Shown here piece by piece: positions 32,201-41,263 of a stretch of 64,000 nt of DNA; position 1 is the first letter of the stretch; every line of letters starts with the position of its first letter. A program made the position numbers and the translations under genes. The stretch is taken from positions 454,652-518,651 of the forward strand of contig VSDK01018463.1 in assembly GCA_009767595.1 (NCBI GenBank). The letters run 5' to 3'. Under the pieces are notes generated by a model. That model had not been told where the DNA came from and ran no database searches. It was given only the letters and a program-made list of their open reading frames with translations. Source of the DNA: Symbiodinium kawagutii. Taxonomy: Eukaryota > Sar > Dinophyceae > Suessiales > Symbiodiniaceae.

Positions 32201-35200
32201 TAGGTCAGTTTGACAGAGGGTAAAAGATTTTCTAAGAATGCTTTCAAGTTTCGTTCAGTTTCATCAATATAGTCGATATACTTGGTTGAATCAACTCTAT
32301 TGCCACTTACTGTCGGTATACCTGGTTAGTTTTATCTCGTTGATACACCTGTGGGTTCATGCAGTGATATTGTAATCGTTCGCTGTGTCTTCCTTGGCAA
32401 CCGTCATAAAGCGTGATGAACTATGCTACACCACCGTTGTTATCCCCGTACCATTGTTCAGAACCATTGTGATTGATGATCAACCATTACCAGCCTCAAC
32501 GATGCTCATTCTCATGAATGGTGTTATCAACCATTCCCACATTATGATAGTGATAGACGATTATAAGTTATGAGATTCATTACTCATCATGAAAGTGATC
32601 ATGATTCATCATGACCAGTGGGTACCACCATGGACCAACCCTTCTGGACGACACGTAACCTGTTGCGCGTCATAGCAACGGCCCCGAGGTTCTTGAAAGC
32701 CTGCAAGAACTGCCGCATCGATGCCATCGCCATCCACAGCTACTGGTGCAGTTTGTCGGGCATTCAAAATCTCATCGACACTCGGCGGTTTGGAAGACAG
32801 CCATGGATGGATGTAGACGGTGGTTGTAGTTCATGGTTATGAAGACAGCCAGTTAGAGTTTATTAACTCTAAACTATAGTCTATAGTTCATTAATGGTCA
32901 TAGACGGTGGTTATAGTTCATTAATAGTTACGATGGTTAATGATAGTTACTAATAACTGATTGGTGGTTAATAACTTTAATAACTGGTTAATAGAACTGA
33001 TTGGTGGTTAATAGACGGCCATTAATATAACTATGGCTAGTTATAGTTCATTAATGGTTATGAAGACAGCCAGTTATAGTTCATTAACTATAAACTCTTG
33101 ATCATTAATGGTTATAGACAGCTATAGTCCATAACTGGTTGGTGCTTAAACTATGGTTGATAACAACCAGATATAGACCATTATAGTGTATGCTCATTAT
33201 TCATGGTCACAGTGGTCAATGATGATACTTGAATGGTTGATCCATAGAAGGCGGTGAATCAGTCTTTTTGAGATTATAATCAGAAATGTAGTCATTATGA
33301 ATGATTTACATTTCATCTATCATGGTTTAATCAGTGTTTAATAATCAAAGATAAAACTCTCATCGACACTCGGCACGTCAAACCGGCTCGCCATTGTCCA
33401 AACCTCCAATCGTGGTGAAGAATCACTTTTTGTGAATGGGTTCTTTCCGGCCTCATTTCATGCTGATGTTCGACGATGCATGCTGTGAAATCAGCTGATG
33501 AACGATGAGGAGTGGTTGATCTTGCGGCCATGATCGCACTCTGATCTGCTTAACGCATTTTTGGCCCCTTCTAGCTAGCAATAGTGGTTGAGGGCAAATA
33601 CGGATACCCACTGTAAACATTGAATATTACCAATGATGGACTATTCCATAAAGATTTATCCAATTACTCGCAATATTATGGTTTGAATCTCAATAAAGAA
33701 AAATGTGCCGTCGTCTCTTCTAGTGGAAGACATGATGTTAGGTTCAAGGACGGCACCCGTGTGCCACATGAAGACCAAGTTTCATACCTCGGTGGAATCA
33801 TCACACGACAAGTTGATATCCGTGCTGAAGTTGAAAGCAGAATTTCGGCAACCATGGCCGTTTGGAAACGCATGCACATGTTTTTCAAAAACGCGAATTG
33901 TCCAGTCAGATGGAAACTCATTGTATATAACAGCATGATACGCTCGAAACTCCTATATGGACTCGAAACCGTGGAGTTGACAAATTCATTGCTTGGTCGA
34001 CTTGAAAGTTTCCAATTGCGAGGGCTGAGGAAGATCCTGCAGATGAACACCACGTTCATCGACCGCAGAAACACAAATGCCGAAGTATACCGCAGGGCAA
34101 ATGAAGCCGCTGCAACTAGACATAGCCCTTTGCCCAAACTAACTTGGAGCATAAAACAATGCTTACATGAAAAGCGGATCAAGCTAACTGGTCATATTTT
34201 GAGGGCCGACAATAGAGACCCAATGCGACAGGTTAGTTTCCGTAGGGACAGTGCTACCCCCTATGCCCCTATGTTCAGGAGGCCTGGGCGGCCTAGGAAA
34301 AATTGGTTAGCTACTTCTTTAGATTTATGTTGGCAGAAAAATCACGATCTTCCATATGCTAATAACCAATTGCAGCAGCAGCAGCTCCTAGCTGATGCCA
34401 GAAACCGAATGTTTTAGCTCCACTCTTGCCACTTGAAAGTGGCCGTCGCTATTATCCGCTATTTTCGCAGCTCTCATGCCTGATGCTTCTCCCTGATGTT
34501 TCACCGCGTCCCTGTGATTTCCTAGTCGGACGCATGTATATTCAGTTCTTTATTTGCATTTTAATTGTTATCTAGACCAACCTAGCGTGTTTTCGTTCAC
34601 TACCGGAGGTGCCAAACGGGCACTTGTCTAGGAAGGTGTGCAGTTGGATGATTTTCTTAATTTTTGCTGCAATCGCTTTTTGAGTTCCGCTGTCAGCCTC
34701 CTCTGTGCCTTGGCTTGCCAAAAAAATTTTATAGATCATTCATGCTTATTACCAATGGTTGCTAGATGTGCATTCGCATTGCTGATTCAGAAATACCAAT
34801 GCTTAATATCACTCGCTGGCCTTGGTTTGGGCAGTGATTATCAATGAATTTTAATCATGATCTACCATTACAAACCACTATTAAAAGTTTACAACCATCC
34901 TCATTCAGCAATTCGCCATCAAAAACTACTACTTCACGACGATCAACCATCATAGACCACTATTCAATCTCTATTTAACCACTATTCAGCCACTATATCC
35001 GTCACCCATTTGCCCATCATCATGGCATCGAAAATCCCAAGGAGAGCTACAAAAAGTTCGGCAAAAAGATCTGGCTCACCGAGTTCGCATGCGCAGACCA
35101 GAACTACGACGTGCACCTGGGCGAATCAAATGCGCCCAGCAGGAAATGGTTACGGGGAACGGATGGTTGATACTGGGTTACTAAGCTATGATTTTTGCGA

Positions 35201-38200
35201 TGTTTTTCGAATAAGAATGGTTTACTAAGCTATTAATGATTATAAATTATAAGTATTAGTTGTACTAGTTAATGATGGTTACAACCGATGACTGATGGTT
35301 ATGGGCTTCAACCGATGGGTAGTACTAGTTCACGGTGGTTAAAAAGCTGGTTAGTGATGGTTCCGAATCAATAGTGGTTTGCACTAGTTGTTTGATTGTT
35401 GGTTCGTGCTAATTGGTCAAGGGCAATGATGGTTCGTAAGCTGGTCGATGATGGTTAATAAGCTACTTAATGATGGTTGATGATGGTCCCTGGTGGCCAA
35501 CAAGTTTGCTACTGCTTTTTGTTCATGATCAGTTGGTCGGTGGTTGGTGGTTGTTGGTGAATGATGAATGATGATTCTTAGAAATCAGCCATAGGGGATA
35601 GTAAGCATCAATACTCAATCATGGTAAATTGATGCATTAGAAGCTGGTCAATGATTGTTTATGATTAATCATTGATGTTAATCTTAAGTGCTTGATCAAG
35701 TAACCCTTATGTTTCATGATGTTTTATTCATGACTAGGTACTGATAGTCAATTGATTGTTTCATGTGGTTGATGATGGTGTTTCATAGTAAACTAATCAA
35801 TCCTTGGTGTTTTTGGCTAATCATGCTTAGTGATGGTTTGGTGTGGTCAATTCACCCAGCAAGTCATGGTCAACCAGTGCTTAGCAGCGTAACCAAGTGT
35901 TCACAAATGGGTGATGAACGATCGGTCAATACCATGCTGTTGATAGTTGGGCTTGCTGTGGTCATTAGTCAACCTCTTGTCCAGCTGGTGGTTGGGAGCG
36001 ATGAGCGGCTCTCCAGGGTATCCTGCCCTAGCCCTTTGATACGGGGAGTCAAGGGGCTACCAGGGGGACTGGTTCACCAAATGGTAGAGTAGTGGTTGAC
36101 CCGTGCTTGGTACTAGTTGAGGGCAGATCCTAACATGGCTTGATGGAGAGAGCAACGAGCGCCATATCATTTGGGGGTAACAGCATCTATACATTAGGGT
36201 TGTCCATTAATAATGTTCCCGTCTAGCTAGTTGGTTCCCCCATTACTAATAATCATGGCTGGGGATGATTGGGGTGTACCACCATGGCTATATTGAAGTT
36301 CAAGGTGCTACAACATCAGAATTTAACCAGATGAGATGTGTGTGTTGTACAAAACGACTGTCTCATTTAGCGATATGCTGTGTTTACTAGATATATGTGT
36401 ACGTGTATACTTTCATATTTACACTATTTCAGTAAATTTGTATATTTACATATTCATCCATGTGTTTGCCCTTCTCGGACTGGAGCCTACTTTAGAAGAT
36501 CTGTTTTTGGCTACATCTTGATCTTGTTCGGTGCAGCCGCCGCATGGGCTGAGGTCGATGGGTGGCCAGATCAAATTCATGAAGCAAGTGGTGCCATTTT
36601 TGGAGCAGGAGGATTTCGTCGAGAAGTACGCATGGCTGCTCTGCAGCTGTTGGTTTCCGTTGGTCGTTTAACGGTGGCTGTGGTTGGCTCATAAGCTTTG
36701 ACAAGCGCAACAATACTAGGGATATACTGTCTATAGCTGGTTGCTTTGCCTGCTTTCAGTGGCAACGGGATTTCAAAAATGGTGTGGTAGTTTCAAATTA
36801 GATCCCAAAAGCATTGGAATACTACCATGTTGCCTAATATTGATTGATAACAAATTTCAATCTAAGTGTAGTAATAGCATTTCAATTTTAAGGGTTGGTT
36901 ATTACTACACCTTGATTGATGACAAAAGCCAACATGGTTCAGTGCTAAATATTCATGACTGGTTTTGACATTACAAGAATTGTTAGGACTTTTCACTTCC
37001 ATCCAGTCAAGGGACTGGCCAGATTCTCAACTTCACTAACCACCATTATTCACCTGCAATAGTGCATTATCTACTTGAATGTTTAATGATTGCTCATGGG
37101 TAATTACTGGGTATTGATTATTCAATTGCGATGGGCATTGACCATCATGGCCTGATAATTGCTCACTATTATCCGTGCTTACTGAATGAGCTCAGTATGA
37201 ATTTCACGTAACACTTCAACACCACTTATCCGTGTATATGTTGGCGATTGCGAGTCTAGCTGGTGCCGCCTAAGCAGCCAGACCACCTTATCCCGCAAAG
37301 CTCTTGTCATAGTAAATCAACGATAAACCATTGTCATAAGCTAATAAGGATTTTAAACCGTTATTAATACAATTCATAAACTTCAACTAGGAAGTTTACC
37401 ACTTGTATCAACAATAAGCCACTATTGCCAAGTCACCATCACGAAGAATTCATTCACAAATTGTGGCGACCCATCAGCTCCAAGCTGCTCCAGTCGCTCC
37501 CCTCTTCCCTCTTTTCACACCATCCTCTTCCTCCAGAGGCATCCTCTTCCTAACCACTTCCTCTCTAGTCTTCTTAGGTTCATTTCCTCAACCACCTCTC
37601 TTCCTTCAAGTCAACCATTTCCACTTCTCGTCTCTTTCCTTAACTTAGGCTTTCTCAAGCTGCTCTTTCCTTTCCTTTCCTTAGGCTTCTCATCTTCTCT
37701 TAGTTGGTTATCATAGCTCCTTAGGTTCACTTCCAATCTCATCTTCTCTTAGGTTCCATTCTTCTCTTCTTCCTTGAAGGTCATTTCCTCTTAGGTTCAG
37801 TGACCACCTCTCTTCTCTTAGGTAGCTCCTTCATTTCATCTCCTTAGTTTCTTAACTGAACCATTCTTCCTCAAGGCTATAAGCTCCTTAGGTTCAATTC
37901 CAATACTTCTCATTTTCTTCTCATTTCCTCCCCTTAGGGCCACTTACTTCCCCACATCTTCTCAACTTCTCATGTTCACATCCTCAACCACCTCTCCAGG
38001 TTCGGTTACTTCATCTCCAGCTTCAGGTTCAGTTACTCACTTCCTCAACCACCTTAGATTCAGTTACTTTCATCAACTTTCCTTCCTCAACCACCTCTTA
38101 GTTTCTCTTATTTGACGAATGAATGGTCTTGAAGGACATTTCCTCCCCTTAGGTTCATCAACTTTCCTTCATTTCTTTCATTTCCTCTCTCTCACATCCT

Positions 38201-40077
38201 CAACATTCCTCAACCACCTCTCCTTAGGTTCTGTTCCTCAACCACCTAACATTCCTCAACCACCTCTCCAACCAGGTTCACTTACTTCACCAACCTCTCC
38301 AACCAGGTTCATTAACTTTCTCTTACTATAGGTTGATTTCTCCAACCAGGTTCTCTTACTTTACGAACGAGTGGTCCTACGGCATCACCAACCCCAACCC
38401 CGACGCCGGTCTCGTGGATTGGAACGGCGCCCTGTCGGAGCTGGGCCGCGTCTACGTGTCGCTGGGCATCGGCGGACGACGCCTGGAGAGCGCCTGGGAC
38501 CGCAGCCGTGGGAGGTGCCGTGGTGGCCTGGGGAGCCCAGTGGGTTTTTGTGGATGTTAAGTGGGATGTTAATCTGATGTTAATCTGATGTTAATCTGAT
38601 GTTAATCTGATGTTAATCTGATGTTAATCTGATGTTAATCTGATGTTAATCTGATGTTAATCTGATGTTAATCTGATGTTTATATATTTTATATTAGATG
38701 AATTCTGGTGTTAGGTGATGTTTATGTGATTAATTGTGATATTGAACCTGATGTTTATATGCTGAATTGGGTGAATTGTGACCTTAGGTGATGTTTTATA
38801 TTGTTAATTGTGAGGTGATGTGAAGTGGGGATTGGAATGGTGGAGTTTTTGGGTGATGGTTAATGATGGTTCTCATGACGATGCTTGATTGCGTTGTTTT
38901 GGTGAATTGCTTTTTAACACCAGAAACCATCGAAGAATTGTGGCAACTATGGTGGTCTTTGCAGTGGGTTTTTTATGGTGATTTTGATGATGGTCAATAG
39001 TTGATAGTATAGTTCTTGTAAGGTCAAGGCTTCTCGTCAAGTGTTTCAACTATATACTTCCGTGGCTAATCATTGAGACTCCAACCTCAGGGCCATGGGT
39101 TTTGCCAATGGATCCACGGTGTTTGAAACTCCAAAGGCTGCTGTGGGGCCTGACCAGGCCCAGCCTGGCCGCTCATGGTAGCAAGCAACTTCGAACCAGC
39201 GAATGGCCACGACAGGCGAACCACTAATGCTGGTTGGTGGTTGATGTAGGGGATAAAACCATTTGTTTGATGTGTAACACTAGGGGATGATAAGCAACCA
39301 TGATATTTAAACAACTGACCATGAATGGTGAACAACTTGTTCGAGGCAACCATGGTTACCCCTGATGTAGTACATCATGGTATGAAGCAACCATCAATGC
39401 TTAGTATTGAGCAAGACTAGAGGTGAGAAGCAACAATCCAGAAATATCAAAGGCGCAACGCTTAAAGTGAACATGGAGCGACCAGTTGTCATCAACTAAT
39501 CCTGAATAACATTTGTTGATTGAGAATACGATTGGTTGGCGGATGACAGTAAACTATATTAAGTCAGCCATTGATAGCTATGGTAAAAGATATGGTGAAT
39601 GGAACACAGTCCATCATATGGTTGATATCAATATCATCATCGTGATAATATTGATGAACAGGCAGTGATGACAATACTAAGACTTAATTTGAATTTGCGA
39701 ATCATGTTGATGTGAATTATGAACTAGCAAATAGTAGTTCATACCGACATCGACAGCTACTGTAATTAACAACAACTTGTCATCAATCATCAAGAAAATG
39801 CTCTATGTGAAAATCACATTTCATAGCCAACCATGATCGCAGGTACCCTTTGGTGAACCTGGCAATCGAAAATTCATCATAGAGATAGCTGATTTGCAGG
39901 GTTTCCCGCACCAAAAATGATTATTTTCCGCCAGGGGAATGGGACTATCAGAGGGTAACAACCACAGCGACTTGGAACCTGTCCCCATTCTTCGATGGCT
40001 CAGGAAACGACACCAACGCCAGCATGGAGCTGCTGCCTGCCCTTGAGGGCAATTCCACTGACCCCGTTTTGGTCTAA
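23803..40077 (+). CDS. gene B: secreted GH128/Asl1-like glycoside hydrolase, ten coding exons
   Basis: Joined exons: 23803-23887, 26737-26831, 27996-28053, 29701-29810, 30141-30266, 32676-32776, 35042-35142, 36554-36634, 38350-38514, 39954-40077. The N-terminus is a signal peptide (MALRLLVLAAAASVVAAWPS). The family's landmark blocks follow in order: SWGYNW, FIPM, LLGFNEPD (catalytic Glu of the NEP type), NCRIDAIAIHSYW, KIWLTEFAC (second Glu), a KYAWFSYF block and a closing LGRVYVSL. These fit the glycosyl-hydrolase catalytic core (Pfam Glyco_hydro_cc, CAZy GH128, endo-beta-1,3-glucanases). Exon lengths total 1046 bases, one short of 349 codons; the missing base lies in exon 5, so the copy is either a fresh pseudogene or contains a sequence error. 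Introns use GT, GC and GA donors. The role is probably beta-glucan cleavage outside the cell or in the wall; substrate is inferred from the family. Confidence 0.8.
23888..26736 (+). other. gene B intron 1
   Basis: Holds a 14-bp perfect hairpin at 24883-24917, weakly coding relics at 24242-24454 and 25770-25960, a dinucleotide-like CTAGTAGCCATAGTAC stretch near 25160, and from 26330 a strong AACCATC/CCACCATT tract running into exon 2. No further exon of the GH128 domain is expected here. Confidence 0.4.
24883..24917. repeat. perfect 14-bp hairpin
   Basis: ATAGCTGGGGTATC and its exact reverse complement with a 7-base loop, in gene B intron 1. Too short to classify as a specific element. Confidence 0.65.
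26737..26831 (+). CDS. gene B exon 2
   Basis: Acceptor GGTACCAG, phase 1 entry, reads VSWGYNWDLNPHNSWGAAQ then MDFIPMATRQQQ, donor GTGGTG in phase 0. SWGYNW and the F-x-PM block are the first two conserved strands of the GH128 barrel. The earlier open ATG frame across the same bases is a different frame. Confidence 0.85.
26832..27995 (+). other. gene B intron 2
   Basis: Mostly TGGTT/AGTGGTT polarity with an R4 element at 27091-27214, turning to CATCATCAAACATCATCAGCC near 27850. No gene is seen. Confidence 0.5.
27091..27214. mobile_element. R4 inverted-repeat element with 7-bp target duplication
   Basis: Perfect 19-bp terminal inverted repeats (AGGTGGGCCCCCAACCACT at 27098-27116 and its complement at 27194-27212). 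TATAGTG occurs on both sides (27084-27090, 27215-27221). 124 bp, no coding capacity: a MITE-like DNA transposon derivative. Confidence 0.85.
27996..28053 (+). CDS. gene B exon 3
   Basis: Acceptor GAATGAG, phase 0, reads VHNNNFPRNAGGRQFRALL, then splits a Gly codon at donor GTGCCT. Joining it to exon 4 gives LLGFNEPD, exactly the family pattern, which supports both splice sites. Confidence 0.85.
28054..29700 (+). other. gene B intron 3 with CAT/ATC microsatellite and sequence gap
   Basis: TGGTGATTC-type sequence first, a weakly repetitive segment with GGAGCGAAGGACCAGGAGTG near 28820, then the microsatellite and N-gap at 29137-29586. The long frames of Asp or His residues there are artefacts of the repeat. 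Confidence 0.5.
29137..29586. repeat. ATC/CAT trinucleotide microsatellite with 237-base gap
   Basis: Pure and slightly interrupted ATC repeats on both sides of a run of N at 29248-29484. The gap is probably more of the same repeat that could not be assembled. Its ATC/CCATC-rich strand matches the AACCA-polarity arm expected before an exon. Confidence 0.95.
29701..29810 (+). CDS. gene B exon 4, catalytic NEP motif
   Basis: Acceptor CAGCTGAG, phase 1. It completes LLG and reads FNEPDIGHQAAMNPWHAAAI then WPQVEQVARNYGVQKL, followed by a consensus donor GTGAGT. The Glu in FNEPD is the expected acid/base residue. The following Trp-Pro and K-L stretch is typical of the family. Confidence 0.9.
29811..30140 (+). 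other. gene B intron 4
   Basis: 330 bases: TGGATGGGTGG polarity at the 5' end, some AACCATAAAT words in the 3' half, acceptor GGCCTGCAG. Confidence 0.6.
30141..30266 (+). CDS. gene B exon 5 with an apparent 1-base deletion
   Basis: Enters in phase 0 as VPPARTPQMCMACNQWEGMP then WGHAAGEVLP. The last part, however, is clearly coding in another frame: CGDIGKGTWWM, followed by consensus donor GTGAGT. One missing base near 30228-30235 would join the two and would also give phase 1 at the donor, as exon 6 needs. No internal intron explains it, because there is no AG in the interval. Confidence 0.75.
30267..32675 (+). other. gene B intron 5
   Basis: A clean example of the window's pattern: 30270-30760 is almost pure TGGTTGATGG/TTAATGG, the middle is ordinary sequence, and 31750-32000 is AACCACCAT/CCATCACAAACC. 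A GATGAT microsatellite lies at 30366-30391. A weak open frame at 31951-32223 has no recognised family. Confidence 0.5.
32676..32776 (+). CDS. gene B exon 6
   Basis: Reads FLKACKNCRIDAIAIHSYWC then SLSGIQNLI. The RIDAIAIHSYW strand is diagnostic for GH128-type proteins. The 3' end is placed at ATC/GACACT, a GA donor, because this joins NLI to ESYKKFGKKIW in phase 0 with normal family spacing. The 5' end is less certain: CATAG at 32675 fits phase 1, CCGAG at 32688 is the alternative. Confidence 0.8.
32777..35041 (+). other. gene B intron 6, with LINE insertion at its middle
   Basis: TGGTTATAG/TTAATGG polarity at 32820-33260, a 16-base repeat of the exon 6 donor region at 33359-33374, the LINE fragment at about 33600-34640, then AACCACTATT/CCATCATAGACC polarity at 34860-35020. 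Confidence 0.55.
33620..34417 (+). mobile_element. 5'-truncated LINE (non-LTR retrotransposon) reverse-transcriptase C-terminal part
   Basis: Open frame of 265 codons ending in TAG. It reads YYGLNLNKEKCAVVSSSG, VSYLGGIITRQVDI, KLLYGLETVELT and FQLRGLRKILQMNT, the post-palm thumb region of non-LTR reverse transcriptases, and a C-terminal RRPGRPRKNW basic motif. The fingers and the YADD active site are absent, so this is a dead, 5'-truncated copy as left by incomplete target-primed reverse transcription. The 3' UTR may run to about 34640. It is intact over its length, suggesting recent insertion or little decay. Confidence 0.85.
35042..35142 (+). CDS. gene B exon 7, second catalytic Glu
   Basis: Acceptor TCCCAAG, phase 0, reads ESYKKFGKKIWLTEFACAD then QNYDVHLGESNAPS. 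The IWLTEFAC strand carries the expected nucleophile Glu. It ends at AG/GAAATG, a GA donor in phase 2, the phase that exon 8 requires. Confidence 0.85.
35143..36553 (+). other. gene B intron 7
   Basis: TGGTT/GATGGTTAATAAGCTG sequence to about 35900, then ordinary AT-rich sequence with no strong AACCA arm. A weakly coding stretch at 35900-36090 (GVKGLPGGLVHQMVE) has no recognised family. Confidence 0.4.
36554..36634 (+). CDS. gene B exon 8
   Basis: Acceptor GGCTGAG, phase 2, reads SMGGQIKFMKQVVPFLEQED then FVEKYA with a split Trp codon. The 3' end TACGCATG/GCTGCT is a GC donor. Joined to exon 9 it gives KYAWFSYF, the family's R/K-YAWF block, so the non-canonical donor is well supported. Confidence 0.85.
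36635..38349 (+). other. gene B intron 8, ending in a pyrimidine-rich array of acceptor-like sites
   Basis: GC donor. A small inverted repeat (AATCTAAGTGTAGTAATAGC and its imperfect complement) lies at about 36862-36926. The last 880 bases (37470-38349) are a C/T-rich tract with TTAGGTTC/CCAGGTTC repeated about fifteen times. Confidence 0.6.
37470..38349 (+). repeat. C/T-rich tract with repeated AGGTTC acceptor-like motif
   Basis: Degenerate tandem of CTCAACCACCTCTCCTTAGG plus TTC-type units. AGGTTC or a one-base variant occurs near 37577, 37723, 37751, 37791, 37892, 37998, 38024, 38152, 38227, 38274, 38303 and 38348. The real exon 9 junction is AG/GTTCTC at 38349, so the copies mimic the true 3' splice site. 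Confidence 0.75.
38350..38514 (+). CDS. gene B exon 9
   Basis: Acceptor CCAACCAG, phase 2, reads FSYFTNEWSYGITNPNPDAG, then LVDWNGALSELGRVYVSLGI. It closes the GH128 barrel. It ends at GGGAG/GTGCCG in phase 2, which fits exon 10. GC3 is very high compared with flanking sequence. Confidence 0.85.
38515..39953 (+). other. gene B intron 9
   Basis: Begins near an 11-bp tandem repeat (38571-38680), then GATGGTTAATGATGG polarity to about 39000, then mixed sequence. No gene is seen; open frames at 39087-39353 have no coding composition. Confidence 0.45.
38571..38680. repeat. 11-bp tandem repeat, ten copies
   Basis: AATCTGATGTT repeated ten times without change, just inside gene B intron 9. Degenerate GATGTTTAT variants continue to about 38760. 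Lack of divergence implies recent expansion. Confidence 0.95.
39954..40077 (+). CDS. gene B exon 10, C-terminus
   Basis: Acceptor TCAGAG, phase 2, reads VTTTATWNLSPFFDGSGNDT, then NASMELLPALEGNSTDPVLV and TAA at 40075-40077. It is an Asn/Ser/Thr-rich tail with possible N-glycosylation sites (NDT, NAS, NST), fitting a secreted protein. A minus-strand open frame over the same bases is taken as a shadow. Confidence 0.65.
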
Positions 40078-41177
40078 GCGACTTGGGATCTCTGAGGAAT
40101 TGAATCTTGGAGATGAGAGGGTCATGCCAACCAGTGACTGATTGAGAAAATGCCAAGGGATAGGGGTTTTAGAGGGGTTGTAGTTTAGAGAGGGAGATGC
40201 CAAATGATTGGTTTCAAGCATGTTTGATTGACCAACCGTGGATTACTGTAGCTGATAATAGTAGATACAAATCAATAAGCATCAATAAAGCGGATAAAAA
40301 TCAATAAGCTTGACAATAATGTTTCAACAACTACTGGCTGGTGGTTTGATTGACATGTTTCCCAAATGTATCAACAAATGATTGGATGTGCGTGACATCC
40401 CCCTAACACAGGGTCGGAGTCATTCACTGCGCGCTGTGACCGGCCGCAAGAGCGTAACAAATGATTGGTTGGTTGACAGGAATATTTTTCAGAAGATTTG
40501 AAACCAGCAGCCAGACAGGGTCATGCCAAACGATAGGGTTTTGCAGTGGTTCTATGGGATTTATAACCAGTAATAGTGGTTGAAGACAGCGGGTAATAGC
40601 CATCAAACTTCTGGTTGAACACCTGCGATGGTGCCTTGAAAGTGTTGATTTTCACCCGTATTTGGCGATGGTTTATTGACAAATATGTTTTTTCAGAGGG
40701 GCGGTTCAACACCAACCAGTCAAGACCAACCATGGCTGTGGCTGTGGATATCAATGAATAGGGCCATGGGTGGGGCCCAACCTGACACTTCAACGGCTGG
40801 TCATTTGTGGCATAGCTGGGGCACTTTTGAAGAGTTGATTGTTACTGGATGGTGGTTTATATAGGGGATATAACCACTAACAATGGTTAATGATAGGGGA
40901 TAACAACCAACAGTAATGGTTAAACAGCTACTGGTTGGTGATTTGATCCACATTTAAGCAATTGTCCCTGGTAATTATCAACAAATGGCTGGTTGACAAG
41001 CATATTTCTCAGATGGGACGGTTCACCAACCAGATAGTGCTTATCCACCATGAGCTAACCAGGCTAACCAGTATAAATAGCGATTTAGCCATTAATTAAC
41101 CATTATTACCCATGAGTTAAGCATTAATTGACAACCATTAACCACTAATTGACCATTGATTAAGCACTATTAACCAG
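40078..41177 (+). other. spacer between genes B and C with R5 repeats
   Basis: Holds two or three copies of an R5 repeat (ACTACTGGCTGGTGGTTTGA, then GGTTGACAAGCATATTT and TTCAGATG, then CAACCAGATAG) at about 40318-40515, 40670-40715 and 40918-41038. A 70-bp insertion with 13-bp direct repeats splits the first copy. AACCATTAACCACTAATTGA polarity precedes the next exon. Confidence 0.45.
40373..40468. mobile_element. 70-bp insertion flanked by 13-bp direct repeats
   Basis: AACAAATGATTGG at 40373-40385 and again at 40456-40468. The GC-rich 70-bp segment between them (starting ATGTGCGTGACATCCCCC and ending CCGGCCGCAAGAGCGT) interrupts an R5 repeat that is continuous in the copies at 12710 and 40918. 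It resembles a small retroposed RNA with its target-site duplication; the source RNA is not recognised. Confidence 0.7.
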
Positions 41178-41263
41178 GTGATGTCTTCGGATCAATTGTG
41201 ATTTGCCACCACCCATCGATCACTGGCATCGATTCGCTCTCCAAAGCCTGGGATACGTCACCG
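41178..41263 (+). CDS. gene C candidate exon
   Basis: Acceptor TTAACCAG, reads DVFGSIVICHHPSITGIDSL then SKAWDTSP, donor GTGACC. The frame stays open to TAG at about 41309 (TDPAISVDGQIED), so it could also be a terminal exon. AACCA arm before, TGGTTAACTAGCTGGTTAG after. Not recognised. Confidence 0.45.

Noticed and set aside
36336-36521. Overlapping Tyr/Phe-rich frames just before gene B exon 8
   Set aside because: AT-rich TATTTACATAT sequence; no conserved GH128 block is missing at this point.
39821-40221. Minus-strand frames over gene B exon 10
   Set aside because: The + strand tail joins in phase and completes the codon count.
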